From assembly GCF_030272615.1 (NCBI RefSeq), contig NC_081413.1, positions 442,331,038 to 442,395,037 on the forward strand: a stretch of 64,000 nt of DNA, read 5' to 3'. Shown piece by piece: positions 43,561-56,626 of the stretch. The notes beneath the pieces were generated by a model. That model had not been told where the DNA came from. It was given only the letters and a program-made list of their open reading frames with translations, and did no database searches. Origin of the DNA: Cryptomeria japonica. Its lineage: Eukaryota > Streptophyta > Pinopsida > Cupressales > Cupressaceae. Numbering within the stretch: the stretch's first letter is position 1; every line of letters begins with the position of its first letter. The translations under genes were made by a program, and so were the position numbers.

Positions 43561-44819
43561 AAGGGCCTGGACCTATTACAAAGCCATGATCAAGGAAAAA
43601 AGAAAAACCACTTGGAGGTGAGAGGAACGAGTCTCACAGAGGTGAGAAAGAACATACCAATAGCTTTTGACTAGAACTAGAACCAACATAGTTCTGAAAA
43701 AATTCAGGTTTTGACAAGGACCCCATAACCCTAAACTAGCACTAGCCAGAAAGGCACCCCAATACATAGGGGCAAGTGAACAGATCAAAAATTTAGTCAA
43801 TCTTTAGAAATTATCCCCTTCTCAAAAAATGCAATCCCAAAATATATTAGACTGCTACATTGAATATATTAGACTGCTACATTTTCCTAGTCAATATAAA
43901 AACTTATAAATAAATAAAGGAAGATAATCCTACTTAGTTTACAAACTCTTATCTTTTTAACTCTTCATTTTGATCTATGAATTCTATCCTTTTACAGAGT
44001 GCCAAACTTATTCTCTTGTATATGAAAGGTAACTCAGTCCCTGTTAGGAGTGGAAAAAAATATCTACTCCAGTAAGAACCAAAAATTAATATGTATCATT
44101 TCAAGCTATTCTTATGTATCCTTTATTTCTTATTTCATTGAAATTAGTATGTAAAATTTCAAGCAATTCTTATGTATCCTTTATTTCTGATTTCATTGAA
44201 TATAGTGTAAATTATGTGCATTGACTTACCAAATTTTTATTTTACCTACTTGTAGAGATGTTACTCTCTCCCCTATGCTTCTATTTTCTGCACCATGGGA
44301 GAAATGGAAAAGGTGGGGGTAAAAGTGCATTAAAATTTTCAAAATGTTTTCATTTGTGTTGTAGAGTGCATGTCCAGTTGAAAGCTGCAGACTAACATAT
44401 ATTGTGGAGACATATATTTATGTCCCAAAGTGTGCATTAGCCTTTAATGGTACACTCCATCATGAAGATGAAACAAACTTTATAGATACTAACTATAGAC
44501 TCATATCTTTCCACATCAATTCCTTTTCTCACTAGGAAAGTTTCCTTCCTTTTGTGTTCCCATATATTATGGGTTAGTGTAAGTATGATTCTATCAACAC
44601 CTTTCTTCATAGTAGTGGATGGATTTAAATGTTGATATGTCTATATGTGTATATTATATTGAATGAAAACAATAAATTGAGTTCATGTGATTAGATAGAT
44701 AAAAATTAAATGCAAAATGGATAAATTGCACATTTATTTTTTAAATTCTATTATAAACTTTATTGATAAAATATTTGATATAATGATTTATTTATTTTTA
44801 TTTATTTAATAATTATTAA
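43561..44819. other. AT-rich region with two small tandem duplications
   Basis: No gene recognised. A 22-bp unit (AATATATTAGACTGCTACAT core) is repeated at 43,841-43,862 and 43,863-43,882. A 59-bp unit is repeated at about 44,084-44,140 and 44,141-44,199 with a few changes (shared TTCTTATGTATCCTTTATTT). Confidence 0.55.
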
Positions 44820-46367
44820 GTGTAGTGACCTTCCTAGACTTGCATTTTGATTTATGTATCGATGGACTTATTAGACATATGATTGATGTTTTGATGATTA
44901 TTTATGACCTTATTTCTATCTCAGATGCTAGATACTTTATGTGGATATATTCTATTTGATGACTCGGATGGATGATGGATCTATATTGATGGTTTATATG
45001 TTCTCATTATTTATGATAGATCATATTGCTTATGGGATTTTGAGGATATTATGATTACGCTAACCTTACTCTATGATTATGATAACTAAGTTGATGCTTC
45101 TATTATTGTGATTGTCTTCTAGTGTATTCATGATTAGGGATGATGTCATACCACTCATTGCAAACACAATATGACGTTGCAATTCTCTATCACTTACCTG
45201 ATCATTTGTGATGTATATGTGTTGTATATATGTTGTATTTTGTCTAGTGGTGGATGCTGGTTTGCAAGTACTAGACATCGACTCCACCTGGTCTCATAGG
45301 TTTGAGTGTGTCTTAATCCCAATGGCAAGTTGTTGGAGATGGCATGTTTTTCCCTCTTACACTCTAGGCTTAAGTTGTTCATCTTGTCAGTTTTGTGTTG
45401 TAGCACAAGTCGTTGATTAGGATTGTCTTGTGGTTGTTAGGACCCTTGTTGTGTGGTCTTGAGAGCATGGTTGTTTGATTAAGTTAATAATTAATTTTAT
45501 TGTATAGTTTATTAAGTGGTTAGATTAAGGTATTAATATTATTTGATGATTTATTATTTATTGGTTGGGTTCTAATTTTTTTTTTTTTTTTTATTTAAAT
45601 GGTCTGACGATTTATTGTTTAATTGATTCTCTATTACCTATTTATTGTTTAATTATGATTTATTATTTATTTGATTTTACTTAATTATTGTTAATTAATT
45701 AATTATTGTGGAGTTTATTTATATAGTTCTATTTGATTTATTATTCATCCCTTGGATATTATATTTATTACTTACCCTATGATCCTATTGGGTTTGATTT
45801 GTTATTAATTTACTAATTTTTATAATATTATTGTTATTAAATATATATTAACCTTTGTTATTAGATGGTTATTGGATATATTATATAAGCTACCTACCCT
45901 TTTACCCTATCAGCTGAATTGTGGGAGGTAAGTAAATAATATTATTAAATATTACTTGCCTCAATATTGTGCATGGTAGGTATATTATATAGTTTTATAG
46001 AATATTTTTATTGGTTGATGATTTTCCATAGTTTTGAATTAATTGTCTTATTATTGAGCTTTCTAGGAATGTTGTTGGGTTACCATCCAAGAGCATTTTG
46101 CTTGCATTTGGAGCTTTGATTTGGTTGAAGCTTGGACTGATTGAAGATTTGGTGATTGAATTTGGAATTCACTGGTTGGACTTGCTCTACTTCAAGTTTC
46201 CTTGTCTTTGCTTCGATTTTTCTAGGTTGGAGCTTCAACTCTCTTGGCATTTTAATTTGAAAAGATTCTCTTAATTTTTTTTGTTGGGAGATTGATTGTA
46301 GAGGAGTTTTTAGTGTTTAAAAATTGTGATTTTGGTTTGGGAAGAAATTGAATTATGTTTATATAAA
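44820..46367. other. Unidentified low-complexity region, possible old LTR sequence
   Basis: Starts with TGTAGTGACC and has many GATTTAT and TTATTATT words, a T run at 45,571-45,592, and no coding frame. The start resembles gypsy LTR ends, but I cannot find the other boundary. Confidence 0.3.
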
Positions 46368-46691
46368 TGTTAGTTATCTTTTATTAGCTAATAATTATTT
46401 ATTTAATTATTAGTCTATTATACTCTATGCTTAAGCTAAACTTAGGAATCTTATAACTCTTTAGGGTTTTCACCTTTAGGGTTTCGAGTATCCTTTTATA
46501 AGGATTTTCTCTTTGTATTTTCATAACAACTGTAATTATTGAATTGAATTCTTGTTGCACAATCAACATGACTTCTCTTTTTTGGATCTCTGAATTATGG
46601 CCTATATAGCTTTTTTGCTTATATCCGTTTGTGACAGGTTTGCATGCAAGTGATCTTTGGGAGCTGTAGAGTTGATTTTTCCTCAACTCCA
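46368..46691 (+). mobile_element. 5' LTR of the small element
   Basis: 324 bp from TGTTAGTTATC to CAACTCCA; three bases separate it from the primer-binding site. It matches the right LTR with a few percent difference. Confidence 0.8.
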
Positions 46692-46694
46692 ATA

Positions 46695-46706
46695 TGGTAT
46701 CAGAGC
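46695..46706 (+). other. Primer-binding site, initiator-Met type
   Basis: TGGTATCAGAGC, the canonical sequence complementary to the 3' end of plant initiator tRNA-Met. Confidence 0.85.
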
Positions 46707-48649
46707 TCTAGATCTTCACATGCCCCTATTCTCTTCATGAGATATTTTGGGCGTTGTTATATGGATTTGTGTATTCAGAGGTTTGTGTAGTTGCTTTTTT
46801 CCATTACTGGGGGTAGCTAATTTTTTTGTAAATTTTGGTGCCAAAATGACCTCATGGTTGGATTCAGGAGGTTGTTTCTACAAATTTTAATACAAAATTT
46901 GATATATTTTGGTGCCAGGTGTTCGGGAGGCAAAAAAATTTTTAGGCCTTAGGCTGTATGACTTCGGGCACATAGATCGAAAAAAAATAAAAAAATTTGG
47001 GTGCAGTTTAACGGCTTTCCCAGGACGATGGGGCTAACATGAACCACCAGCGATCAGTTAACCACCAGGGCCACCTTGGCAGTTATCATCGGTATCCTAG
47101 GTAATCACCACTCTGCGGTCTTTACACCACCGACCTCCCTGCTTCTGTTACCATTGGCGGTTCTCATGGTGTTCAGAATCATCATTTCCCTCGAGAACCA
47201 CCTGTCACCAATGGCCACTGCACGCCGCTGCTCCACTCCTACCAGCTGCCTCGCCCAGCTCGACCATTGCTGCTCAACTTGGCCACTCGCTTCCCACGCC
47301 CTCCGCCTGGCCAGCCAGGCGCTCGGCTACCACCGTTACGTAGTTTGGCCATTGCCGCTTGCTCCACCGCCTAGCCACCTCCCTGCCACCAGTAGGGGGG
47401 GCCTATTTACTTGAAGGTTTTTTTGCCATAACTTGGGCAAATGGAGTCATTTTTTGCAAAACCTTATATCGTCGGAAATCTCTTTCCAAGATGTATCCAG
47501 ATCTGGAGGTTTGAATTTTTTATTTTTTATTTTTTAATGTAGTTTTTTTCTATCAAAGCCAAAGGTTTATTTTTGCACTCCGAGAGACATAACTTGAGCA
47601 TTCGAACTCTATTTTTTGAAAATTTTATATCATTGGAAAGATTGTTTTGTGTTGTTTCCATTCATATGAGTTTTATTTCCATATTCTTCTCTCTTTTCAG
47701 CACTCTGTTGAATATTTTGGCTATTTCAGGTCCTGGGATCTCTTTCTTTAAGTAGGACGTCTCGTCTTTGGCCGCTCTCTCTATTTCCAGTCTTCTATCT
47801 CTTCTGATCATTGCAGCATTTTATTTATGAAAACACACTAAAATAAAGTGCCACCATGCATTGTATACTTGGGATCTTGTACATCTTGTGCCTTATTGTG
47901 CATGCACTACTTATAAAGTGTCATGGGGGGTTGATGTTTGCCTTGTTTGCCATCTACCTTTGTCAAGTAAGTGTTCCTTCTATGACATTAGCCTCATGGT
48001 CTATGTCAAGTGAGTGTTCCTTCCATGAAACTATGTCCTTTCTCTGTACGTTCGATGTTCCTAGTTCTTTGTCATGTAGTTCTTGTTGGCTGTTCTTTTC
48101 AGTGTACCTATCCCTCTCCCTTTTTAGTATTATGGGGAGGTTTGTCGTATTTTTTAATGCTTCCTTGGTTCGGTTGATCAGCTCTTCAGGCTTTGGTGTT
48201 TCATGCCATCTGTATCTTCGAGTTTAGTTATTTGCCTTTGTTTTCCATCTAATTTGAGTAGTGTCATTTGAGGGCACTCATGCAGATTACAGTCTTTTCG
48301 ACCTGGTCATGTTCTATTTCAATGGAGGTTCTTCAAATCAGGAGTTACTCTTCGATAATGTTTGCAGCTATTTCATGCTTCAATGGTGTTCTTCTTGCTC
48401 TTTTTTTGTTCCTATCTTTTGGAACACTCTTGTTTGGAGGCTTCTTAGTCCTTCACTTGAGCTTTCATCTCTTTTTGGAGAGGATTTTTGTTCCCACAAG
48501 GTTTTCTCCTTTTTCTCCACTTTACAGAGATTTTATTGTACTTGGGTACCTCATTAGGCCTAGTTGTCGGGACCCATTGTTGCTTTCATGCATTTTTTTA
48601 CATGCTTTTTTAGTCCTTAGTTGTTTTTTAGCTGCTCCTTAAGTTCATC
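46707..48649 (+). other. Non-coding internal region of the small element
   Basis: No protein domain is visible. A C-rich, GC-rich island at about 47,085-47,400 (CCACC, GCCTCGCC and CTCCGCC words) stands out from the AT-rich surroundings. The longest frames (47,076-47,414 and 47,856-48,227) look like chance. Confidence 0.55.
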
Positions 48650-48660
48650 TTAAGGGGGGG

Positions 48661-48985
48661 TGTTAGAGTTATCTTTTATTAGCTAATAATTATTTATTTA
48701 ATTATTAGTCTATTATACTCTATGCTTAAGCTAAACTTACGAATCTTATAATTCTTTAGGGTTTTCACCTTTAGGGTTTTGAGTATCCTTTTATAATGAT
48801 TCTCTCTTTGTATTTTCATAACAACTATAATTATTAAATTGCATTCTTGTTCAACAATCGATCTGACTCCTCTTTCCTGGATCTTTGAATTATGGCCTCC
48901 ATAGTTTTTTGCTTCTCTCCTTCTGTGACAGGTGTGCATGCAAGTGATCTTAGGGAGTTGTTGAGTTGATTTTTCATCAACTCCA
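48661..48985 (+). mobile_element. 3' LTR of the small element
   Basis: 325 bp, TGTTAGAGTTATC to CAACTCCA, preceded by a G-rich polypurine tract at 48,650-48,660. Confidence 0.8.
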
Positions 48986-51191
48986 ATAATAAATATATGT
49001 GTAAAATCTGGAAAATGGAGTATTGTTGGGGATGTTTATTCTACATGTTGTCTTTATGAATTTATGTATTCCCTTCTTGGTAATCTTGTTGATATTTAAG
49101 ATGCCTTTGTATTTTTTTTTTGTCTTGCATTATGATATACTATATCTCCATGAGTCTATGTGTGGGTTTGATCCATTTTTGTGCAAGTCTGTGTAAAGGA
49201 GGTGCAAGCATTCGATGTTGAAATCCATTTGTGTGACTTGTGAATTCAATTTTGTCAAGGAATTATTTTTTCCTCCTGCACCTTTTGGAAGCTTCATCTA
49301 CTCAACTTATAATCCCATGAGCAATTTTGGGCAATTTCATCAATCTGATTGTCCGTTTGAGTCATTTTTAGTTCTCTGAACTCTATGCGCTAATGTTTGG
49401 AACATATGCACTAATATTTGACATGGATGCACTAGGGAATATTCCCTATGGGCCAATCTGTCTCCCAGATGCACCAGACTGGCCTTTGGATGTGCTGATT
49501 TGCTTGAAATTGTCAGTTTTGCTTAGTATGAGTGCTTTTCCAGATTTTGTGCTTTTACGAGAGGCTCCATGTGATTATTTTGGATTCTCAAAGAGGTCAT
49601 TTTATGCTGTGTTTATCCTTTCATGATTTTTTATGGCTATGGTAGGATGATTTGTGCCTTATCATTGAGGGTATTGCTTATATATTGATTTGCTTGAGTA
49701 AGAGGAAGAATGCCTTGCTATTGAGGAATGGTTATGAGAGCTCTAGTGGGATGATTATGCCTCACTTTTGAGGATTGGTATTGCTTTTGTATTATATTTT
49801 GATCTCATATATTTTCCTTGTTCCATTGTTGTATTGATTTGGTGGAGGCTCTTACTTTGCATATGGGCGTATGATTCATTTTACGTTTCAGTTTGTATTA
49901 ATGATGTTATGATTGTATTTATGTTCTTGGAGAGCCTTCATGATGTTAACGTGATGTCATTTTCTTTATTTTTTACCCTAAGGTATTGGTCCATGGATAG
50001 GAGTGGGCTCTTGCATGTGTAGGACCAGGGTCATGAGCAATAGACCTTTAGGAAGGGCTCTAGACCAGATGGAAGCACATGAAGAGTTTTCCTTTGTAAT
50101 TGCAAGTGCTAACCTTAATAAATTGATTAGTGGGATTAGGTAACTAGGAATTTTCTTAATCAAGATAATGAATTTGAGTTTGTGCCCCAATGGAGAGTCC
50201 CAGAGAGGTTGTTTTGGGATCTAATATTGGGAAGACTGTTGGTGTGGTGAACCATCCTCCCTTGTTTGGCTTCAAGGTTAAGGCAAATTCCACATGAGGC
50301 TAGCATGTGATGACACTCGTTCCCTATATATATCAATTATCCTTATGCCTTGATTGTTGATTATGCCTCTGGGAGTTTATTGATTTATGATTAGCCTAGT
50401 GATGTGATTTGATTCATTGTTATGGTTGTTATCTTTGTGGATGTCTTATTGAGTCCATTGGTTGTTAGGTGGTAGCCTAGGTCTTTAGTGTGAGTTGGAA
50501 CCCCATTTCATCTCCTAGCACATGGGGTGGCTCCTATTTGGTTCCACATGGTTGGGTGGTTTGATGCCTTCTTCCATTGGGATGTTCTTCATTGGATGGT
50601 AGTGTGCGTGGATATGGATTCTATGATTCTTTATTATGTAGATAGTTGTGGAGTTGATTTCTATGTAATTGAGATAGTATATTATATCATGATGATATTG
50701 TAAATGTAAAAGAGACTATGTACTTGAACCATGTATACTTATGTAATAGGACATGATGATGCAGAGACTATGATCTTGTAATGGAATAGGATGATGTATT
50801 CATTAAATGGTTCATCTTGTAAGAATGTTCATTATGTTAAGATTGAGATCTATGTTGGATTATGTTAATGAATGATTAGATTATGTGCATTCTTGTTGTA
50901 TCAAATGGTTCTTGAATTGGTCTAGTAGCTTGATATCCTAATTGGAAAGAAGATTAGTACTTGTTGTTATAATCTTCCATATATTTGTAGATAGTAACTT
51001 GATGAAATTTATAATGGTTACTCTTAAGGAATTATTCTAGTTCCATTTGTACGAGAAGGATAGATATATATAGAGATATAGATTCATGATGTGATAGATG
51101 AATAATGAAAAGTTATGGGAATCAGAAACATTTGATATGGTATTTTAAAATGAACTTAGGAAGCTAATGGGATTATGAAGACATGCATTTA
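48986..51191. other. Non-coding spacer
   Basis: No gene recognised; TGATTATG-like words are common. The last five bases, ATTTA (51,187-51,191), may be the left target duplication of the element starting at 51,192. Confidence 0.35.
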
Positions 51192-51996
51192 TGGTGTAGC
51201 AATGGTGGGAGAGTCCTCAAAGAGAATAGTTCAGACGGTGCAACAAGAGTTAACATAACAGAAACAAGACAATTTGATGGAGGCAATACACCAACATATT
51301 TTATTATATCATGAAATTAACTTACAAACTACCGACAATGTGTGGGCTTACAAGATTTGGCTCATAGGCCTGATTACATACATGCTCAAATACAGTATCT
51401 GGGCTCTAGCAAGAATACGAGCCAACTCCGGACCTCCTAACCTTTAGATTTATCTGCTTTGCTCTAATGAATGAATTACTTATGCTAAATTAGATTGATT
51501 TATATGGTAAAGAATGATTTAAATTAGCCCAAGATGAAACAATAGCTATTGAACAAGATGTAACATGTAAAACAACAAGTCGACCTCCACCAAAGAGATC
51601 CTTCCAAAAAATCCATATAATGAAGTGTGGACCCAAGGGAAGGTCAGCCACATGCCAAGAAATTTTGGGAACAATGAATTGAAGCTTCGCAAGCTACAAA
51701 AGTGATCTGCAAGATTTGCCAACAGAAAATAGGTCCAAGTGGTTTCGACATTCTAAGCCAAAAAATTGTGTTCGATTCCAGAAGCGATAACTTTCCAGAA
51801 AAAGATCTAAATATCTAGCAAACTTAGGATAAGGTAGATGAACATGTCCACACATAAATTACAACTCTACAAGATCCAATGAGAAAACACAAAGAAACGT
51901 AGAAAAAAATGTTGAAACTACAAAACATGAACAAACTGAAAGAAAATGTTTTTAGTTGATGCAAGATTGCCATGAATTAGGGATGCTCCCGCATCA
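51192..51996 (-). mobile_element. 3' LTR of element C
   Basis: TGGTGTAGCAATGG to CCCGCATCA on the plus strand, 805 bp, aligned along its length with 60,792-61,596. On the minus strand its start (TGATGCGGGAGCATCCCT, later CAATCTTGCATCAAC) matches the start of LTR1-3 in the outer nest. Confidence 0.85.
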
Positions 51997-52260
51997 GACA
52001 TCTGGGGTTGTTGAAAAAGTGAGTTCCTCACTTTGATGGGGTCAGACAAAAATCAATATGGTTTACCTCTTCCTGAGAATCCGTGATTAATCTTCAGCTG
52101 GTCTGCCCTTCCCTTTCACAAGATATTCTCTATATTGGTTGCTCTGGGTTCTACGCCAAATTCTACTATCCAAAATGTCTTCAATCTAGTCAGGTTCCCT
52201 CTGGGGTATTTTCTTCTCCAAGTCTGCAATACTGTCCCCATTGAATTTTGTCTCATGATA
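51997..52260 (-). other. 3' untranslated part of element C
   Basis: Short decayed stretch between the integrase C terminus and the 3' LTR. No clear polypurine tract remains. Confidence 0.4.
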
Positions 52261-52449
52261 CTAGTGTAGATCTGCAATGTTTAATGTAGGTGAAATACCC
52301 AAGCTATCTGGTAACTCCACTTCATATTCATTTTTAGAACTAAATTTCTTTAAGCTCTTACAAGGTCCAAACTTCCTCATCTTCAACTTGTTATAGGTTC
52401 CAATTGGAAATCTCTCTTTTCTTAGAGACACCATCACCTCATCTCCCAC
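52261..52449 (-). pseudogene. Integrase C-terminal segment of element C
   Basis: The frame reads [29 protein letters not shown] and [14 protein letters not shown], the GPY/F-type end of gypsy integrases. It is separated by a frame break from the integrase core. No chromodomain is visible beyond it. Confidence 0.75.
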
Positions 52450-52571
52450 TACAAATTATTTATGTCTCCTCTTTTCATTTTCTTTCTCCTTATAGTTACT
52501 GTTTATGTTGTCCAAATGTTGTTCGACCTAAGTATGTACTGTCTTCATACGCTCTGCAAACTATTCTACCT

Positions 52572-53636
52572 CTATATCCTCTTGTCTTCATTACTGATAT
52601 CTCTCAACTTTGTTATGCCTCTAGGGTGTGCTCTGGTAACAATTTCAAAAGGTGTTCTTCCAGTACTCTTGTTAACTGAATTATTGTAGGCAAATTCTTC
52701 TTGTGCAAGAATCACATCCCAACTTCCGGTTTTCTCTTCAACTAAGCATCTCAAAAAATTTCCCAAACGCGTATTCACTACTTTTGTCTGTCCATCAGTC
52801 CATGGGTGAAAAGTAGAATTGAACTTCAAATTCATCTTCATCTTCTTCCAAACTGTCCTCCAAAAATATACAACAAAATTAGTGTCCTTATCTATAACTA
52901 TTCTTTTAGGTAATCCATGCAATCTCACCACTTCCTTCAAAAATAGGTCTGTTATATTCATTGCATCTATTTTCTTCTTACAAGGTATGAAATGTAGCAT
53001 CTTTGAGAATATATCCACCACCACAAATATAAAATCATTTCCTCTCCATGGCTTACGCAATCCAAGTGTAAAATCCATGCTTATGTCCTCCCAAGGTCTC
53101 TCTGGAACTGTAAAAGGCTTATACAATCCAACATTTTGGCTACTACCTTTAGCAAGTTGACTAATCCTATAGCGCTGCACAAATTTCCTAACACCCTTAT
53201 GAATTTGAGGCCAAAAGTAATTCTCACTAATCAATGCCATTGTTTTCTCAACACCAAAGTGTCTAATTAATCCTTCGCTATGCTTCTCCCTAATTAGACT
53301 CTCCCTCATAGAACTCCTGGGTATACATAATTGAACTCCTCTAAACAACATCTCATATTGAATAAAATAGTCCAACAACTTACTTATATCCACCATAACC
53401 AGTTCCTTACAAGTCTTCCAAGGTTCTGCAAAAACCGAGTCTTCCTCATACATGTTCTTCAATTCCTCAAAACCTAATACCTTCACTTGCATCTCTATCA
53501 ATATATTTCTCCTTCTACTCAATGCATCAACAACTTTATTTGAGTTTCCACTCCTATGCTTCAAAATAAAGTTATAACTTTGCAAGAACTCCACCAATCT
53601 CATATGTCTCTTATTCAACTTACTCTGACTATTCAA
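52572..53636 (-). pseudogene. RNase H end and integrase core of element C
   Basis: Begins at the end of RNase H and the tether (NKRHMRLVEFLQSYNF, VVDALSRR). An HHCC-type region follows (HSEGLIRHFGVEKT, then a C-terminal part with RYRISQLAKG, where the two Cys are lost). The catalytic core keeps SMDFTLGL, IVIDKDTNF and later acidic residues. It ends near AHPRGITKLRD. The zinc-binding Cys losses and the flanking frame breaks show decay. Confidence 0.85.
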
Positions 53637-53696
53637 ATATTACAAAGCTTGGTGATCGGTTCATAACAAAAACTTCTTAGGAAACAAGTAATGTCT

Positions 53697-53903
53697 TCAC
53701 TTCTTCAATGCTTGAATTATGGTATAGAATTCCTGATCATACACTGAACATCTCCTCCTTGCATCATTCAATTTCTCACTAAAATAGGCTAATGGTCTTC
53801 CTTCCTGACTCAACACTTCTCCAATTGCATTCCCACTTGCATCACAGTCCACTTGAAATACTTTGCTAAAATGCGACAAAGCTAACAAAAGCTTCTTTAT
53901 CAC
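53697..53903 (-). pseudogene. RNase H remnant of element C
   Basis: [34 protein letters not shown] and [13 protein letters not shown] are the start of a gypsy RNase H (catalytic D, then E). Frame breaks on both sides. Confidence 0.8.
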
Positions 53904-53906
53904 CTT

Positions 53907-54324
53907 CTACTTCAACAATTCAAAACTTCTATTTTCTCTAGTTATCCACTTGAAATCCTTTCTAGATCCTCTCATTGCTTCTATCATAGGGCTACAAATT
54001 GAACTAAAATTTCTGATAAACTTTTGGTAGAAACTAGCCAATTCATGAAATGATCTTACCTCTCCAATTCTTTCTAGTGTAGGCCATCCAACAATTTCTC
54101 TTACCTTCTCAGGATCCATCTTCAATCCATCTGTAGATATGACAAATCACAAATAGACTAGTTCTTCTTTCATGAAACTACGCTTCTTAATGTTTGTCAA
54201 CAACTTCTCTTCTCTCAACCTCTACAAAACTTGTCTTAGATGCAAATTATGTTATTCTTTGGTTTTACTAAATATAAAAATGTCATCCAAATACACAATA
54301 ACAATAACAAATGTCATTGTGTTC
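53907..54324 (-). pseudogene. Reverse transcriptase of element C, C-terminal half
   Basis: The minus strand runs from VYLDDIFIFSKT (the YLDD catalytic motif, about 54,265-54,310) through KMDPEKVREIVGWP and ELASFYQKFIRNFS, the connection to RNase H. Stops interrupt it. The upstream half of the RT lies at 58,405-59,063 on the far side of the LINE. Confidence 0.8.
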
Positions 54325-54339
54325 ATGCTTAAAAAAATT

Positions 54340-55190
54340 CTTCCCTCTTTAATTTTGAAGCATCAGAATGGATTTGTCCCTGGTAGACAGATTTTGGATT
54401 CTATTATTGTTGTTCATGAGAATATCTGCTCTTTGTCTATCAATAAGAAGCTGACCTTCTTGATGAAGTTGGATCTTATCAAGGCTTATGATCAGCTCAA
54501 TTGGATTTTTTTATTTAAAGTGCTTCAATCTATTGGTTTCTTTAGCCATTTCATCCAGCTTGTCAATCAATGTGTTGCCACTCCCAAATTCTTGGTTCTG
54601 ATCAATGGTTCAACATTTGGGTTATTCTGGGCATCGACAGATATTAGATGAGGGGATCCTCTCTCCTCATTTCTTTTTATTCTGATGAGAGAATCTTTCA
54701 GCAAAATTATCCAAAGAGAAATCAGAAAGAGCAACCTGATGGGTTTTCAACCTTCATCCCAAGCTACTATTTGCTCCCACCAACAATTTGTTGATGATAC
54801 ATTGCTAAAGGGGGAAAGTTTGATTAAAGAAGCGAAAACTCTTAAAGTTATCCTAGATACATATGAGAAAGGATTTGGGCAAAAAGTTAGCCTTTCTAAA
54901 AGCTCTATTTTTTTCATGAATATTCCCGAGCATAGAAAAATCAAGATTGCCAATAGTTTGGGTTGTAAGATGGGTGCACCCCCAGATTCGTATTTGGGTC
55001 TACCCTTGTGCATGGAGCCTGCCCCAGATTCCTTTTGGTCTAGTCTAATTGATAGATTCCAAAATACAATGGCTGGTTGGAAAGGGGCTTTGTTAAGTCA
55101 AGCGGGTAAACTTGAGTTAATCAAGACCTTGCTTGAGAACCTTCCGATCTATGCTATGAGTCTCTTTAAAATCCCAACCAAAAATTGTTG
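54340..55190 (+). pseudogene. LINE reverse transcriptase
   Basis: Visible blocks are KHQNGFVPGRQILDSIIVVH, MKLDLIKAYDQLNW, GDPLSSFLF (after a TGA), QQFVDDTLLKG in place of the usual FADD, and LGLPLCMEPAPDSFW. The frame has a stop at 54,649-54,651 and ends at 55,189-55,191. It lacks the endonuclease and the N-terminal part of ORF2. Confidence 0.88.
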
Positions 55191-56240
55191 ATATAATGGA
55201 AAGAATACAAAAGCACTTCCTTTGGTTGAGTACTGAATCCAAGAGTATGATTCATTTGGTCACTTGAGATGAGGTTTGTTTGCCTAGAATTAAGGTATGT
55301 CTGGATATTAGACATTTGAGATACTTCAATGGAGCTTTAATGGCTAAGCAACTTTGGAGATGTTTAAAGGAGAATAATGAATGGATTGATATATTCAAGG
55401 ACAAATACCAAATTCATGGTTTCCAAAGAATGCTAGAAAATTATGTGCTCCCGACTTCAGTCTCTGATCTTTGGAGCAATTTCTTCAGCTCCACCCCCAT
55501 TATCTATCAGGAAGGCCGATGGGTTCTGGGATGATTGGTGGATAGGAGAGAGACCGCTGATTGATTCAATGTGGGCTTCCCAATTCAAAGAGAAATACAT
55601 TAATCTGATTGTAACCTAGGTCAAGTATTATATCAGTGATGGAAGTGGGATGGACCTCAGAAGATTTTATGCTTCTCTATCTCCTCTGCATTCTTGGCTA
55701 AACCTGATCATCATTCCTTCCTCTCTAGTGGAAGACATGGTCATATGGAATGGTTCTACCTCTGGGCAATTTTTGGTGGTGGATGATTTCAAAATCATCT
55801 CCAGGTCTTTTACTAGACTCTCCCCTTTTGGGCTGGAGTTTGGAATAAACTCTTAGTTCCTAAAATTAATATCTTCTTTTAGTTATTCATGTAAAACAAG
55901 ATCTCTACCATTGATAATAACTGTAAACGTGGGGTCCCCATCACTGAAATATTTTTTTATGTAAAAAAGCAGCTGAAAATGTTGATCATTTGCTCTTACA
56001 TTGTTTCTGTGTCAAGGACATTTGGGCCTTGTTTCTCAACCTGTGGAATATTATTTAGATCCCCCCTAATTATATTTGGAACTTCTGGTTCCAATGGAAG
56101 TGACCTTATGACAACCATGTGATTCGTATTTTGTGGAACTTACCCGTACCTCATATTGCCTGGGGTTTCAGATGGGTCTGGCTGGAAAGTGACTTGCTTA
56201 ACATTGTTAAATGCATTAGGGGTAGTACATAGCCTAGCTA
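55191..56240 (+). pseudogene. LINE ORF2 C-terminal region with a zinc-finger-like domain
   Basis: Broken frames carry DIRHLRYFNGALMAKQLWR, VWNKLLVPKIN and a Cys/His stretch ending DHLLLHC-like and IWALF. This is the region after RT in plant L1 elements (zf-RVT). Stops and frame changes are frequent. Confidence 0.65.
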
Positions 56241-56484
56241 GACTATTTCAAACCTCATCAAGGATTACCTTGAAATGATTGCCGACCTCGATGATTTCAA
56301 GATCTCTCACGTTTTTCGGGAAGGAAAAAAACCGACGGATCATGTTGCCAACTTGGCTATTGATTGCATGGTAGTTAAATGGTGGGGAGGAAGGGAAACT
56401 TACCCAAAAACTCTGTGCAACCTGGCAAGAAATGATGTTGATATATTTGGTCTTTTCAATGAATTTAATCATGATATATTATGA
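56241..56484 (+). pseudogene. LINE RNase H fragment
   Basis: MIADLDDFKISHVFREGKK and TDHVANLAIDC match the C-terminal end of the RNase H found in plant L1 elements. The N-terminal half, with the first catalytic acid, is mostly missing or scrambled at 56,100-56,230. Confidence 0.65.
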
Positions 56485-56626
56485 TGGGCTGGGAGCCGTT
56501 GGGGTGGTATTTTGAATTATTACCACTTTGAGAAGCTCTAGAACTTTCAGCCCACCTTGTTCCTGGTTTTGCTTCCTCCTAGTTTTGCTTCTAGAGTATT
56601 GTTGTCTGAATTGTTTGTGCTAAAAA

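Larger units (their letters stand above)
46368..48985 (+). mobile_element. Small non-autonomous LTR retrotransposon
   Basis: Two LTRs (46,368-46,691 and 48,661-48,985) enclose 1.97 kb. TGGTATCAGAGC at 46,695 is a perfect initiator-Met primer-binding site, and TTAAGGGGGGG directly before the second LTR is the polypurine tract. No gag or pol frame is present, so movement would need proteins from another element. Flanks ATAAA (46,363-46,367) and ATAAT (48,986-48,990) or ATAAA (48,989-48,993) are candidates for the target duplication. The lineage cannot be told without coding sequence; the LTR start TGTTAG is copia-like. Confidence 0.8.

Noticed and set aside
47076-47414. A short protein gene in the GC-rich block
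   Set aside because: The frame has no domain and lies within a non-autonomous LTR element; base composition explains the open frame.
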